A DNA stretch of 64,000 nucleotides from a bacterium D16-36 (GCA_003611745.1 RAYF01000007.1:62001-126000), one strand, 5' to 3'. Positions 19,052 through 29,505 are shown, counted from the stretch's first letter. Numbers and translations are program-made. Notes: generated by a model from the letters alone, not told the origin.

Positions 19052-20263
19052 CTATCCTTCAAAGCGAATTTTATTTATCACGGAAACTTCATTGGCAGCT
19101 TTCTCATAAGCGCCTTCCGTTATTTCTTCTGTTACAAACCCAAACTCATCATTATACCCTGCATCTACCGGCGTCACCGCCCCAAAAGCATTTTTTACCT
19201 TCTTTTCTACCTCTTCCCTGCTGCCATGCACGCGCACAAAAAACTTTGAAGATGCTTCACTAAGCGGCATCAGGGCAAGCTTTTCCGCATCCCAGAGCGT
19301 CTTCATATTCACATTTACATGTTTTGACTCGTCAATCACATCGGACACTACGGCACTGGCAGTTGCAAGCTTTCCGGCGCCCTGCCCATAAAACATAACA
19401 TCGCCAACCATATTACCCTTTACCAGAATCGCATTGAAAACACCGTCCACGCTATACAGCGGATGCGATGGCATAATCAGCTTAGGCGCCACCATTGCTG
19501 ATACCTTGTCCCCTGCTTTTTTGCTGGAGCCAAAAATCTTCACCTTCGCCCCAAGTTTTTTAGCATAGTTAATATCCCTGTCTGTAATTTTTGTAATTCC
19601 CTCTGTATAGATATCTTCAAAATCCAATTGCTTCCCATATGCCAAAGAGGTAAGTATCGCAATCTTGCGGCAGGCATCATGCCCCTCAATGTCCGCAGTT
19701 GGATCCTTCTCCGCATATCCCTTATCCTGTGCCTCTTTTAACACAGAGTCAAAATCTGCCCCTTTATCAGTCATTTCTGTCAATATATAATTCGTTGTCC
19801 CATTTAGAATCCCGGAAATTTCCAGAATCTCCTCCGGGGCCAGAGATACTTTCAGCGGGCGGATAATCGGAATCCCGCCGCCGACACTTGCCTCAAACAG
19901 AAAATTAACATTCTTCTCCTGTGCAACAGCCAGAAGCTCCGGCCCATATGCCGCTACCAGCGCCTTGTTTGAGGTACATACGCTCTTACCGCTTTCCAGG
20001 GAAGCCTTAACAAATTCATATGCAGGATGGAGCCCTCCCATGGTTTCGACTACAATCTGTACTTCATCATCATTTTTAATTTCCTCAAAATCATGTACGA
20101 TAAGCTCCTGCACCGGATCCTCCGGAAAATCCCTTAAATCCAGAACAGATTTTACTTCAATCCCCTGTCCGGCCTTCTTCGTGATCAATTCCGCATTCTC
20201 CCTAAGAATCTGGACAACACCGGATCCAACAGTACCATAGCCTAATACACTTACTTTTATCAT
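19052..20263 (-). CDS. hom: Homoserine dehydrogenase
   Basis: The 403-residue product reduces aspartate semialdehyde to homoserine. The N-terminal Rossmann motif VLGYGTVGSGVV, the GILNGTTNYILTEM signature and YAEKDPTADIEGHDACRK identify the catalytic domain. A C-terminal ACT-like domain (KFFVRVHGSREEVEKKV) would allow threonine feedback. The ATG at 20263 follows GGGGGAG closely. The frame extends to 20335 but those extra residues do not fit the family. It is first in a three-gene operon with the homoserine kinase-like gene and lysC. A GC-rich hairpin sits just upstream of the ribosome binding site. Confidence 0.95.
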   Translation of the reverse strand: MIKVSVLGYGTVGSGVVQILRENAELITKKAGQGIEVKSVLDLRDFPEDPVQELIVHDFEEIKNDDEVQIVVETMGGLHPAYEFVKASLESGKSVCTSNKALVAAYGPELLAVAQEKNVNFLFEASVGGGIPIIRPLKVSLAPEEILEISGILNGTTNYILTEMTDKGADFDSVLKEAQDKGYAEKDPTADIEGHDACRKIAILTSLAYGKQLDFEDIYTEGITKITDRDINYAKKLGAKVKIFGSSKKAGDKVSAMVAPKLIMPSHPLYSVDGVFNAILVKGNMVGDVMFYGQGAGKLATASAVVSDVIDESKHVNVNMKTLWDAEKLALMPLSEASSKFFVRVHGSREEVEKKVKNAFGAVTPVDAGYNDEFGFVTEEITEGAYEKAANEVSVINKIRFEG

Positions 20264-20281
20264 GTCTCCCCCATTTCTGCA

Positions 20282-20300
20282 GGGCGGGCCAAACCCGCCC
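20282..20300 (-). promoter_or_regulatory. GC-rich hairpin upstream of the hom ribosome binding site
   Basis: GGGCGGG, TTTGG, CCCGCCC on the minus strand form a perfect 7-bp stem, ending 18 bases before the hom start codon. There is no T run, so termination is unlikely. It might affect translation initiation or mRNA stability, but that is inference. Confidence 0.35.
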
Positions 20301-20412
20301 CCGCTACTGCATATATTAAGAATTCTGTATTTCAACCTGCTAAAACATTAATACAATTCGGTTCATCCCAAACCTTATATTTGTTACTGTGAACTGTAAC
20401 TTATATTTCACT

Positions 20413-21517
20413 CTATTTCGCAATCCATGCCAGATAGGCATTGACAAACGGATCGATATTGCCGTCCATAACACCCTGCACATTGCTGACCTCGGCATTC
20501 GTCCGGTGGTCTTTTACCATAGTATACGGCTGCATCACATAAGAACGGATCTGGCTGCCCCAGCCAATCTCCTTTGCCTCACCGCGGATGCCGTTTGCCT
20601 TATCAAGCTGCTCCTGCTGCTTTAAGAGATAAAGCTTCGCCTTTAACATCTGCATTGCCTTGTCCTTGTTCATATGCTGTGAACGCTCATTCTGGCACTG
20701 TACTACAATCCCGGTAGGAAAATGTGTAATCCTGATTGCCGATGACGTCTTATTGATGTGCTGCCCACCCGCACCACTTGAGCGGTAGGTGTCAATGCGG
20801 ATATCGTCATCTGCAATCTCTACATCCAAATCTTCCTCAATATCTGGCATCACGTCACAAGATACAAAAGATGTCTGCCTCTTGCCTGCCGCATTAAACG
20901 GCGAAATGCGCACCAGACGGTGTACCCCGTGTTCTGATTTCAAATATCCATATGCATTCAGGCCATTAACCTGAAGCGTGACTGACTTATAGCCTGCCTC
21001 GTCGCCGTCCAGAAAATCAAGCATCTCCACCTGAAAACCTCTTTTTTCTGCCCAGCGCTCATACATACGGCACAGCATGCTCGCCCAGTCACAGCTCTCT
21101 GTCCCCCCGGCACCTGCATGAAGTGTAAGGATTGCATTATCTTTATCATATTCTCCGCTAAGAAGTGTCTCAATTCGAAGTTCCTCAAACTGCCCCTCAA
21201 ATGCCTTCAGTGAATCTTCAAGCTCCAAGACTAGGGAAACATCATTTTCTTCCTCGCCAATCTCAATCAGCGTCAGCATATCTTCCCTGTCTGTACAGAG
21301 GGATTCATAGCGCTCTATCACGCTCTTTAATTTTTTACTCTCTTGAACTACCGCTGTAGAATGCTCAGGATTATCCCAAAATCCCGGCTCCTCCATGGTT
21401 TTGTCTAACTCTTCAACCCTGTCCCTTTTATTTGCGAGGTCAAAGTGAGTTCCCCATTTCAAGCAGCGGTTGTTCGTAATTAGATAATACAAGCTTTATA
21501 TTATCAAATTCTACCAT
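20413..21517 (-). CDS. prfB: Peptide chain release factor 2, with programmed +1 frameshift
   Basis: The real start is ATG at 21517 (AGAGGTGAG upstream). The first 25 codons encode MVEFDNIKLVLSNYEQPLLE followed by MGNSL, then TGA at 21440-21442. At CTT-TGA-C ribosomes slip +1 and continue as DLANKRD to 20413, giving 367 residues. This is the conserved autoregulatory prfB frameshift: low RF2 favours slippage at its own UGA. SPF in VRISPFNAAGK is the RF2 stop-codon reading tripeptide and GAGGQHINKTSS carries the GGQ catalytic motif. A GGGG stretch lies 6 bases before CTT, a weaker internal Shine-Dalgarno than in E. coli. It follows secA by 37 bp. Confidence 0.96.
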
Positions 21518-21554
21518 CAACTCACCTCTTTCTATTTCATATACACGGAAAAAA

Positions 21555-24119
21555 CTAAATACGTTTTCCGCAGCACATCTTATATTTCTTTCCACTGCCG
21601 CATGGGCAAGGATCGTTCGGCTGAATCTTCCTGCCCTCGCGCCTCTTTGGCGCAGCAGGCGCAGATTCGTCCTTATTCGTCCCTGTCACTTTCGCAACCT
21701 GCTCGCGTTCCACCTTCTGCTCTATCTGCACATGCATCAGTGCCTTGACAGTTTCCTCCGATATCGCATCAATCATAGCATCAAACATATCAAATCCGGC
21801 AAATTTATACTCGACAACCGGATCCCTCTGCCCAAATGCCTGCAGACCGATTCCCTGCCGCAGCTGATCCATATCATCAATATGATCCATCCATTTATGG
21901 TCAATTACTTTTAACAGAATAATTCTCTCAATTTCACGGATCTGGTCTGGATCCTCAAATTCTGCTTCCTTCGCCTCATAAACTTTTACAGCTTCCTCTT
22001 TAATCTGCTGTAAAAGCTCATCCTTCTTCATATGCTTCATCTGCTCATCTGTCAGGGAAATCTTTTTCATTGGCACAATCGGAAGCAGGACATTATTCAG
22101 CTCATTAATATCCCACTCCTCTGCAGGTGCATCTGCATTAATAATCGCACCCACCACGCGTTCTACTACATCTGTAATCATTTTGTAGATAGTGTCTCGC
22201 ATGCTCTCACCGTCAAGAACCTGACGGCGCTCTTTATATATAACTTCACGCTGCTCATTGTTTACACGGTCAAATTCCAGAAGATTTTTACGGATGCCAA
22301 AGTTGTTCCCCTCAATCTTCTTCTGCGCACCCTCCACAGCATTAGACAACATCTTATGCTCTAACTGCTCGCCCTCCGGCATCGCCTCAAAAAGCCCCAT
22401 CAGGCGCTCTGAGCCGAAAAGGCGCATTAAATCATCCTCCAGAGAAATATAGAAACGGGACTCGCCCGGATCCCCCTGACGGCCTGCACGCCCACGCAGC
22501 TGGTTATCAATACGCCTTGACTCATGGCGTTCCGTACCGATTATCTTTAAGCCGCCAAGCTCCGTAACACCCTCGCCAAGCTTAATATCCGTACCACGGC
22601 CTGCCATGTTCGTAGCAATTGTAACCGCACCCATCTGCCCGGCATCAGCAATAATTTCCGCTTCCAACTCATGGAATTTCGCATTCAGCACTTTATGCGG
22701 AATCCCCCTCTTCTTTAACTTTGCACTCAGATATTCTGAGGTATCAATCGCGATAGTACCAACGAGCACCGGCTGCCCTTTCTCATGTGCTGCCACAATG
22801 TCTTCCACAACTGCATTAAACTTTTCCTCTTTAGACTTATATACTACGTCATTATAATCAATACGGGCAATCGGAAGGTTCGTTGGCACCTCCACTACAT
22901 CCATTCCATATATCTCGCGGAACTCCTTTTCTTCTGTCAGGGCGGTTCCCGTCATGCCCGATTTCTTTTCATATTTATTGAAGAAATTCTGGAACGTAAT
23001 AGTTGCTAATGTCTTGCTCTCCCTTTTTACCTTGACATGCTCCTTCGCCTCAATAGCCTGATGCAGGCCATCGGAGAAACGGCGCCCCGGCATAATACGC
23101 CCGGTAAACTCATCTACAATCAATACCTCATCGCCGTTCACCACATAGTCCTTATCCCGGAACATTAAAGAATGGGCACGCAGCGCAAGATTGATATTGT
23201 GCTGCAGTTCGAGGTTGTCCGGGTCAGCGAGATTTTCCACCTGAAAGAACCGCTCCGCCCGGCGGACGCCTTCCTCCGTCAAATTGACATTCTTGTCCTT
23301 TTCATCTACAACATAATCCCCTGTTTCCTGCTCTTCCTCATTCATCAGGATATCCATCTTGGACAGTTCCTTTGCTGTACCTCTTGTCAGCTGTCTCACA
23401 AAAATATCACATGCTTCGTAAAGTCTCGTAGATTTGCCGCTCTGCCCTGAAATAATAAGCGGTGTCCTCGCCTCGTCAATTAAAACAGAGTCCACCTCGT
23501 CAATAATGGCATAATGAAGATCCCTCTGTACCAGCTCTTCCTTATAGACAACCATGTTATCACGAAGGTAATCAAACCCCAGCTCATTATTTGTAGCATA
23601 GGTAATGTCACAATTATATGCATCTCTTCTTTCATCGTTATTCAGCGAATTTAAGATAACGCCGACAGAAAGCCCTAAAAATTCATGCACCTTGCCCATC
23701 CACTCAGCATCACGCTTTGCAAGATAATCATTAACCGTTACAATATGGACACCCTTCCCCTCCAAGGCATTCAGGTATGCCGGAAGAGTAGATACAAGCG
23801 TCTTACCCTCACCAGTACGCATCTCTGTAATGCGCCCCTGATGAAGGATAACGCCGCCCATCAACTGCACACGGTAATGACGCATTCCAAGCACACGGGT
23901 TGCCGCCTCGCGGACTGTAGCATATGCTTCCGGAAGCAGGTCATCTAATGTCTCCCCTTTTCCCAGACGCTCTTTGAACTCCGGCGTCTTTGCCTGAAGC
24001 TCTTCGTCGGTCAGCTTTTCAAATTCAGGCGCCAGTGCCTCAATCTTATCAACAATCGGAATAATCCTTTTTACCTCATGCTGACTATGCGTTCCAAAAA
24101 TCTTACTAAATACACTCAT
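21555..24119 (-). CDS. secA: Preprotein translocase ATPase SecA
   Basis: The 854-residue motor pushes unfolded preproteins through SecYEG. Walker A is TGEGKT (102-107) and the DEAD-type box is DEVD (207-210). The preprotein cross-linking region, helical scaffold and second ATPase domain ([30 protein letters not shown]) follow in the normal order. The C-terminus has the zinc-binding SEC-C motif [13 protein letters not shown]. Length is normal for Firmicutes SecA1. A promoter lies at 24228-24256 and prfB follows 37 bp downstream, the order found in Bacillus. Confidence 0.97.
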   Translation of the reverse strand: MSVFSKIFGTHSQHEVKRIIPIVDKIEALAPEFEKLTDEELQAKTPEFKERLGKGETLDDLLPEAYATVREAATRVLGMRHYRVQLMGGVILHQGRITEMRTGEGKTLVSTLPAYLNALEGKGVHIVTVNDYLAKRDAEWMGKVHEFLGLSVGVILNSLNNDERRDAYNCDITYATNNELGFDYLRDNMVVYKEELVQRDLHYAIIDEVDSVLIDEARTPLIISGQSGKSTRLYEACDIFVRQLTRGTAKELSKMDILMNEEEQETGDYVVDEKDKNVNLTEEGVRRAERFFQVENLADPDNLELQHNINLALRAHSLMFRDKDYVVNGDEVLIVDEFTGRIMPGRRFSDGLHQAIEAKEHVKVKRESKTLATITFQNFFNKYEKKSGMTGTALTEEKEFREIYGMDVVEVPTNLPIARIDYNDVVYKSKEEKFNAVVEDIVAAHEKGQPVLVGTIAIDTSEYLSAKLKKRGIPHKVLNAKFHELEAEIIADAGQMGAVTIATNMAGRGTDIKLGEGVTELGGLKIIGTERHESRRIDNQLRGRAGRQGDPGESRFYISLEDDLMRLFGSERLMGLFEAMPEGEQLEHKMLSNAVEGAQKKIEGNNFGIRKNLLEFDRVNNEQREVIYKERRQVLDGESMRDTIYKMITDVVERVVGAIINADAPAEEWDINELNNVLLPIVPMKKISLTDEQMKHMKKDELLQQIKEEAVKVYEAKEAEFEDPDQIREIERIILLKVIDHKWMDHIDDMDQLRQGIGLQAFGQRDPVVEYKFAGFDMFDAMIDAISEETVKALMHVQIEQKVEREQVAKVTGTNKDESAPAAPKRREGRKIQPNDPCPCGSGKKYKMCCGKRI

Positions 24120-24227
24120 TCCAATCGCTCCTATATTGATAATTTTTCAAAAGCGTCCTGTTCCGGTTAAGCAATAATCCGGCGAAACACTCTCTGTGAA
24201 AGATAAATACAAAACAAACCATTCTAA

Positions 24228-24256
24228 AGTATAGCATTAAACTCTTGCAGAAGCAA
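24228..24256 (-). promoter_or_regulatory. Promoter for secA-prfB
   Basis: TTGCTT (24251-24256), a 17-bp spacer and TATACT (24228-24233) preceded by an extended -10 TGC on the minus strand. It lies about 110 bp upstream of the secA start codon. Confidence 0.6.
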
Positions 24257-24279
24257 CATTTTTCTTAGGAACTGTACAC

Positions 24280-24957
24280 CTATACATCTTCAATCTGCCA
24301 GTCAATTGGCTCCACACCATTTTTTTGAAGAAACTCATTTGCCTGGCTAAAGTGCCTGCACCCAAAAAATCCACGGTGTGCAGACAGCGGGCTTGGATGC
24401 GGCGCTTTTAATATAAGATGCTTCGGGTTTGTCAGCATCGGAATCTTACTCTGCGCCGGCTTTCCCCAGAGAAGGTAAACAATCGGGCGTTCCTGGGCAT
24501 TCACAGCCTGAATCACCGCATCCGTAAATTTCTCCCAGCCTCTTCCCTGATGGGAATTCGCCTGATGCGCCTGCACTGTAAGCACCGTATTCAGCAGAAG
24601 CACACCCTGATCCGCCCATTTTTTCAGATATCCATTATTGGGTATGCGGCATCCCAAATCCTCCTGCAACTCCTTGTAAATATTTTTTAAAGAAGGCGGA
24701 ATGTCCGGCTGGTCACTAGGAACCGAAAAACTAAGGCCATGTGCCTGATGTACATTGTGATACGGATCTTGCCCCAATATCAGGACCTTCACCTGTGATA
24801 ATGGCGTAAAATGAAATGCGTTAAAAATATCATCTGCCGGCGGATACACCGTAACCCTGCTGTATTCCCCTTTAACAAATTCAAACAGTTCCTTGTAATA
24901 CGGCTTGGAAAATTCCGGACGGATTGCCTCCAGCCAATCATTCGTTATCATAGCCAT
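24280..24957 (-). CDS. ung: Uracil-DNA glycosylase, family 1
   Basis: The 225-residue enzyme removes uracil from DNA as the first step of base excision repair. GQDPYH (62-67) contains the catalytic aspartate D64. LLLNTVLTVQAHQANSHQGRGW is the family phenylalanine/asparagine region. HPSPLSAHRGFFGCRHF near the C-terminus is the leucine-loop segment with the catalytic histidine. Length matches family 1. GGAGG stands 8 bases before ATG at 24957. The gene starts 12 bp after hisF and is probably its transcript partner. Confidence 0.96.
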   Translation of the reverse strand: MAMITNDWLEAIRPEFSKPYYKELFEFVKGEYSRVTVYPPADDIFNAFHFTPLSQVKVLILGQDPYHNVHQAHGLSFSVPSDQPDIPPSLKNIYKELQEDLGCRIPNNGYLKKWADQGVLLLNTVLTVQAHQANSHQGRGWEKFTDAVIQAVNAQERPIVYLLWGKPAQSKIPMLTNPKHLILKAPHPSPLSAHRGFFGCRHFSQANEFLQKNGVEPIDWQIEDV

Positions 24958-24969
24958 TGCTGATTCCTC

Positions 24970-25731
24970 CTATAATCTAACGCTGATTTCTTCTTTATGG
25001 AGGTACTCTTTTACCTCCCTGATTTCCAGTTCCTTATAATGGAATAACGATGCTGCCAGTACAGCATCTGCATTTCCATCTGTCAGCGCCTCCTTAAAAT
25101 GCCCTAAATTTCCTGCCCCTCCTGATGCAATAACCGGGACTGACACATTATCTGAAACTGTCCTCGTCAGCTCAATATCATAACCATCTTTTGTCCCGTC
25201 TTTGTCCATGCTGGTAAGAAGAATCTCCCCAGCACCCAGCTCATTTGCTTTTATTGCCCACTCTACCGCGTCAATCCCCATATCAACCCGCCCGCCGTTC
25301 TTGTAGATATTCCATCCACTGCCATCCTGCCTGCGCTTTGCATCGATAGCAACCACAACACACTGGCTCCCGAATTTCATGGCTGCCTCCGAAATAAGCT
25401 GCGGATTCTGGATAGCCGCTGAATTCACGGCAACCTTATCCGCACCTTCTCGTAATACCAGTTTAAAATCATCAATCGTCCGGATTCCACCTCCCACAGT
25501 AAACGGGATAAATACCGTCTCTGCCACACGGCGCACCATATCAATCTTGGTCGCCCTTGCATCAGAAGATGCTGTAATATCCAGAAACACCAGCTCGTCA
25601 GCGCCTGCCTCCCCATAAGCGGCACCCACTTCAACCGGGTCGCCTGCGTCACGCAGGGACACAAAATTAATCCCCTTTACCACTCTTCCCTGATTTACGT
25701 CAAGACATGGTATAATTCTCTTTGTATACAT
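24970..25731 (-). CDS. hisF: Imidazole glycerol phosphate synthase cyclase subunit HisF
   Basis: The 253-residue (beta/alpha)8 barrel uses ammonia from HisH to convert PRFAR into imidazole glycerol phosphate and AICAR in histidine synthesis. [16 protein letters not shown] at the N-terminus carries the catalytic Asp. [11 protein letters not shown] and [13 protein letters not shown] are the phosphate-binding motifs. A likely -10 (TATAAT with extended TG) is at 25758-25763, 27 bp upstream, so it can be transcribed apart from hisH, which ends 111 bp upstream. Other his genes are not in the window. Confidence 0.96.
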   Translation of the reverse strand: MYTKRIIPCLDVNQGRVVKGINFVSLRDAGDPVEVGAAYGEAGADELVFLDITASSDARATKIDMVRRVAETVFIPFTVGGGIRTIDDFKLVLREGADKVAVNSAAIQNPQLISEAAMKFGSQCVVVAIDAKRRQDGSGWNIYKNGGRVDMGIDAVEWAIKANELGAGEILLTSMDKDGTKDGYDIELTRTVSDNVSVPVIASGGAGNLGHFKEALTDGNADAVLAASLFHYKELEIREVKEYLHKEEISVRL

Positions 25732-25757
25732 ATAAATCCTCTCCTAATCCTTCCCAG

Positions 25758-25763
25758 ATTATA
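25758..25763 (-). promoter_or_regulatory. Extended -10 element upstream of hisF
   Basis: TGTTATAAT on the minus strand gives a perfect TATAAT with the extended TGn. The -35 17 bp upstream (GCTACA) is poor, as is often tolerated with an extended -10. Confidence 0.45.
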
Positions 25764-25842
25764 ACACTTCCTATTTTAATTGTAGCAGCCATTTAAAGCG
25801 CAACTGATATTTAGCCCTCTTCTAGAGCGTGTTCTAACCGAT

Positions 25843-26448
25843 TCATACTGCACAGAAATTTTTCAAAATCTGCAGCCCGACTTCCCCGCTCTTTTCCGGA
25901 TGAAACTGGCACGCAAAAACATTCCCTCTCTCAACAGAAGCATGTACATGAGTAATATACTCTGTCGTAGCTGCTACGTCAGATGGCTCCGCTGCTTTCA
26001 GATAAAAGGAATGCACAAAATACACATATGAATACTGTGCAACCCCCTGAAACAGCCTTGCGCCGTCGCGGATCTGGAGGGAATTCCATCCCATATGCGG
26101 AATCTTAAAGCCATCCTTCTTCGGAAATACCACTATCTTTCCCGGAAGGATACCAAGCCCCTCCACGCCTGGCGCCTCATCGCTGCTCTCAAACATAAGC
26201 TGCAGGCCCAGACAGATACCCAGAAACGGAGTATGTTTTGCTGTTACCTGCCTGATAACCTCCACCAGCCCGAACCGGTGAAGCTTCTTCATTGCATCGC
26301 CAAAAGCCCCCACTCCGGGCAGTATCACCCTGTCTGCCTCCATAATCTCTCCGGCATCCCTTGTAATCCTGCACTCCTCACCAAGATACTGTATCGCTTT
26401 TTCCACACTTTTCATATTGCCTGCATCATAATCAATTATTGCTACCAT
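25843..26448 (-). CDS. hisH: Imidazole glycerol phosphate synthase amidotransferase subunit HisH
   Basis: The 201-residue class I glutamine amidotransferase supplies ammonia to HisF. The nucleophile is C79 in LGICLGLQLMF. The other triad members are in CQFHPEKSG near 180. The oxyanion region PGVGAFGDAM lies at 44-53. Length is normal. The ribosome site is AAGGAAATACTTGGA before ATG. HisF follows downstream after 111 bp. Confidence 0.96.
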   Translation of the reverse strand: MVAIIDYDAGNMKSVEKAIQYLGEECRITRDAGEIMEADRVILPGVGAFGDAMKKLHRFGLVEVIRQVTAKHTPFLGICLGLQLMFESSDEAPGVEGLGILPGKIVVFPKKDGFKIPHMGWNSLQIRDGARLFQGVAQYSYVYFVHSFYLKAAEPSDVAATTEYITHVHASVERGNVFACQFHPEKSGEVGLQILKNFCAV

Positions 26449-26545
26449 TCCAAGTATTTCCTTTCTATAGAATTGTAAGTAATTTATTTACAATTCCTAA
26501 ATGCAGCGGCATGCCATCCGCTGTATATTTATAGCTCCTATAGAC

Positions 26546-26579
26546 CAAAACAAGCCCACCGATATGCCCACCGGTGAGC
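26546..26579 (-). terminator. Terminator after the acidic membrane protein gene
   Basis: On the minus strand GCTCACCG pairs with CGGTGGGC (one wobble) around a 10-base loop, followed by TTGTTTT. It begins about 10 bp past the stop codon. Confidence 0.6.
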
Positions 26580-26587
26580 TGTTTCCA

Positions 26588-28462
26588 TTACCTTTTCTTT
26601 AAGCCTAATTCTATTACGCGGCTTTGGTAAGCATCCTTATCAAGCGCAATAATAGAATATGCTTCCGCCTCAGAAAGATTAAATTCCTCCTGCAGCAGCG
26701 TCAATATCTGCTTCCGGCATGTCATCATATCGTTTTCCACTTCCAGCTCCATGCCTTCTTCTATATTTGAATCATAACGCTTTAGACCGCGCAGCAGGGA
26801 ATCTAATGCTTCCGGATAATACTTTATGCGGTCATAATTCTGATAGGCATTCAGTGACTGCTGTACTTTCATGACAACCTTAATCTTATTATAGCTCTCT
26901 TCATCCTTGTTGCGCATATCTGTACCAATTGCCTCCTGATACGCTTCTGTATACTTGCCCATCTCAAAATAATTCAGTGCCTCTTTCTTTGCACTGGCAT
27001 AGCTAAAAAGATTCGTCCCAGCGATTTCAAATGTTAAAAAAAGGATAGTGGCTATGGCAATGATAGAAACGCCTACTTTATTCAGCTTGCCAACTACTTC
27101 TAACTCAGCAGCCTCTTCCTCCTCGCGCTTTGCTTTCTGCTCCGCCTTCTTTGCCGCCTTTTCAGCCTTCATGGCCTCTTTTTGTTTCTTTTTCTCAGCC
27201 TTAGTAGCCTCCTTGGCAGCCTTCTTTTCTGCTTTCTCAGCCTCAGCAGCCTCCTTCGCCTTAGCGTCCTCTTCTGCCTTCTGCGCAGCCTGCTCCTCTG
27301 CCTTCTGAGCCTCCATGCGCTCCTGTTCTGCGATCTCATCTGTAATGACATTGCCAAAGACTTTCTTCAAAAGCCCCGGCTCCTTCTCCTGCGCTCCGTC
27401 AGCAGCGGCATCTGGTATCATTTCCGATACATCCAGCATATTTTCCACCTGATCAACATCACCAAGATCCTCTATGCTTTCTGCTCCGCCAAATGGGTCG
27501 CTTCCAAGATTCAAAATATCAGCCATGCCGTCCACTTCTTCTGAGACCGCAGCCCCTGATTCTTCAATCGAACCATTCATATCCAGATTGTCAAGCAACC
27601 CTCCAAGCATGGAGTCAATACTTCCGCCATCTCCTTCAGGAACTGAATCTGCCCCGGCATCTGACGTACCTAACACATCATCTATAGAAACATCTGCCCC
27701 ATCCAAATCCAGCTCTGACAACGCTGCATCTATCGAACTATCATCAAGACCCATACCATCCTCCAAAGCATCTGGCACTGCAGCGCTACTAGCGCCCATA
27801 TCCGGCAGGGATGCTTCAGACTCCGCTCCCTGTCCCTCTTCCATTGAGCCATCTAAAACACTAGCCAGAGCATCATCCAGAATTACATCTTCTGTCAAAT
27901 CAGAAGCCTGACTGTCTGTTTCACCTACTTCCTTAAATAAGTCGTCCTTTTCACTGCTGTCACTAAAAATATCCAGTGCATCCGGCTTCGGGTCGACCGA
28001 TTTCATTTCTGTCCCTTCATCCAAATCAGCCGTCTCCGGCTCCTCCGGCAAATCAGACAGAAAGGCATCCAGCGTCTCCGTACCCTGATTCTGGTCAGCC
28101 ATCTCTGCCTCTTCCGGCAAATCAGACAGGAAAGTATCCAGTGTTTCCGACTCCTCTGACAGTTCCGGCAGCGGCACATCCGATTCTAATTCCGCAGCAG
28201 CAGGCAGTGGAATATCCTCCTGTGCATCAGGAATTGGAATATCCGACATCTCCTCCATAGCAGGAGCCTCGTCAGAAACAGCCAAAGCCTCCGACAAATC
28301 CGGTATATCACCTAAATCACCGATATCACCCAGTTCGCCAAACACATCCATGTTACTTGCAGCATCCAAATCGCCCAAATCAGCAAGATCCACAAAATCG
28401 GCAAGCCCATCAATCCCGGCTTCTTCCAAGTTTGGTTCCTGTAACTCTTTCTCTTCGCTCAA
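26588..28462 (-). CDS. Acidic single-pass membrane protein with Ala/Lys coiled coil, unknown function
   Basis: The product has 624 residues from a TTG start with AAGGAGATAGTAAA upstream; no ATG is near. Residues 1-350 are very acidic and low-complexity, built from phrases such as LSDLPEEAEMADQNQ and LFKEVGE. About 355-460 is an Ala/Lys/Glu heptad-rich coiled coil (EKAEKKAAKEATKAEKK). A membrane segment lies about 463-486 (VGVSIIAIATILFLTFEIAG). The last 138 residues are helical with TPR-like features (ALNYFEMGKYTEAYQEAIG). Positive charges before the membrane segment suggest a cytoplasmic acidic part and an outer C-terminus. CheV ends upstream after 44 bp, so the two are probably co-transcribed. 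The layout is loosely like FimV in reverse. I do not recognise a family. Confidence 0.75.
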   Translation of the reverse strand: MSEEKELQEPNLEEAGIDGLADFVDLADLGDLDAASNMDVFGELGDIGDLGDIPDLSEALAVSDEAPAMEEMSDIPIPDAQEDIPLPAAAELESDVPLPELSEESETLDTFLSDLPEEAEMADQNQGTETLDAFLSDLPEEPETADLDEGTEMKSVDPKPDALDIFSDSSEKDDLFKEVGETDSQASDLTEDVILDDALASVLDGSMEEGQGAESEASLPDMGASSAAVPDALEDGMGLDDSSIDAALSELDLDGADVSIDDVLGTSDAGADSVPEGDGGSIDSMLGGLLDNLDMNGSIEESGAAVSEEVDGMADILNLGSDPFGGAESIEDLGDVDQVENMLDVSEMIPDAAADGAQEKEPGLLKKVFGNVITDEIAEQERMEAQKAEEQAAQKAEEDAKAKEAAEAEKAEKKAAKEATKAEKKKQKEAMKAEKAAKKAEQKAKREEEEAAELEVVGKLNKVGVSIIAIATILFLTFEIAGTNLFSYASAKKEALNYFEMGKYTEAYQEAIGTDMRNKDEESYNKIKVVMKVQQSLNAYQNYDRIKYYPEALDSLLRGLKRYDSNIEEGMELEVENDMMTCRKQILTLLQEEFNLSEAEAYSIIALDKDAYQSRVIELGLKKR

Positions 28463-28506
28463 TTTACTATCTCCTTCATCCTATTTTACTCGCTGCAATC
28501 TGCAAA

Positions 28507-29421
28507 TTATTGTCCCGCATTCTCAGCAATCAAACCATCAATCGCTTCCACCAACTGGCCGATTTCCGGTTTCGACAACTGTGCATTAGCGCCAAGCTGT
28601 TCACCCTTTCTGCGCATCTCATCATTGACCAAAGATGAGAAAATAACGACTGGAATATGTTTTAAGCTGTCATCTGTCTTAATCAGCTTTGTCAGGCGGT
28701 GCCCATCCATCTGAGGCATTTCAATATCTGTAATAACACATGCCACTTTATCATCTATATTACCGCTCTTCAGATAAGACTGAAGTTTTTCCCAACACTC
28801 CTGCCCATTATCTGTTGTAGTAATATTGTCGTATCCTGCCTGTTTCAGACAGTTTACAATCATCTTGCTGAGCAACGCAGAATCCTCCGCAATCAAAATC
28901 GGTGCTTCACTGCGCTCCCTGCCGCGCATATGCTCTACATCCGAAATCTTCAGACCCGTCTCCGGATTGATTTCGGAAACAATCTTCTCAAAATCTAAGA
29001 CAATAATCAGTTTCCCATCAATCCTTACTATACCAGTTGCCATGCCGGCACCCGCAGCATTAATCGTAGAATCAGGCTTAATGATATCACTCCAAGAAAC
29101 TCTGTGGATTCCCATTACAGCATTTACATGAAATGCCGCATTCAGCTTGTTAAAATTTGTAACAATATACATATCATTTGCTGTATTGTCCGGATGCCCC
29201 ATACTCAGGCATTCCGCCAGATTAATAACAGAAATCACTTCATCGCGGGGCATAAAAATGCCCTCGATACGAGGATCCGCATTCGGTATCGGTGTCGGAA
29301 CCTCATAACTCAATATTTCACGAATTTTTGCAACATTGATCCCATAGAAGTTATCGCCCATCTGAAATTGCAAAATTTCCAGTTCGTTTGTGCCGCTCTC
29401 TAATAAAATTCCTGTCTCCAT
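28507..29421 (-). CDS. cheV: Chemotaxis coupling protein CheV (CheW-receiver fusion)
   Basis: The 304-residue product has an N-terminal CheW domain (about 12-150, LEILQFQMGDNFYGINVAKI) that docks on chemoreceptors and CheA. A receiver domain follows (about 175-300): PILIAEDSALLSKM holds the acidic pocket, ITDIEMPQMDGHRL the phosphoacceptor aspartate, and VVIFSSLV the switch residues. CheV phosphorylation tunes receptor adaptation. GGAGGGAAAGAC precedes ATG, and a promoter lies at 29477-29505. No other che gene is in the window. The next gene encodes the acidic membrane protein. Confidence 0.93.
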   Translation of the reverse strand: METGILLESGTNELEILQFQMGDNFYGINVAKIREILSYEVPTPIPNADPRIEGIFMPRDEVISVINLAECLSMGHPDNTANDMYIVTNFNKLNAAFHVNAVMGIHRVSWSDIIKPDSTINAAGAGMATGIVRIDGKLIIVLDFEKIVSEINPETGLKISDVEHMRGRERSEAPILIAEDSALLSKMIVNCLKQAGYDNITTTDNGQECWEKLQSYLKSGNIDDKVACVITDIEMPQMDGHRLTKLIKTDDSLKHIPVVIFSSLVNDEMRRKGEQLGANAQLSKPEIGQLVEAIDGLIAENAGQ

Positions 29422-29476
29422 GTCTTTCCCTCCAATATGTATCCACCGTCAGGCCATTCTGGTTTTTCTTAAAAAT

Positions 29477-29505
29477 ATTATAATCCATCTCCCTCTAAAA
29501 AACAA
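29477..29505 (-). promoter_or_regulatory. Promoter for cheV
   Basis: TTGTTT (29500-29505), a 17-bp spacer and a perfect TATAAT (29477-29482) on the minus strand, about 55 bp upstream of the start codon. Confidence 0.55.
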
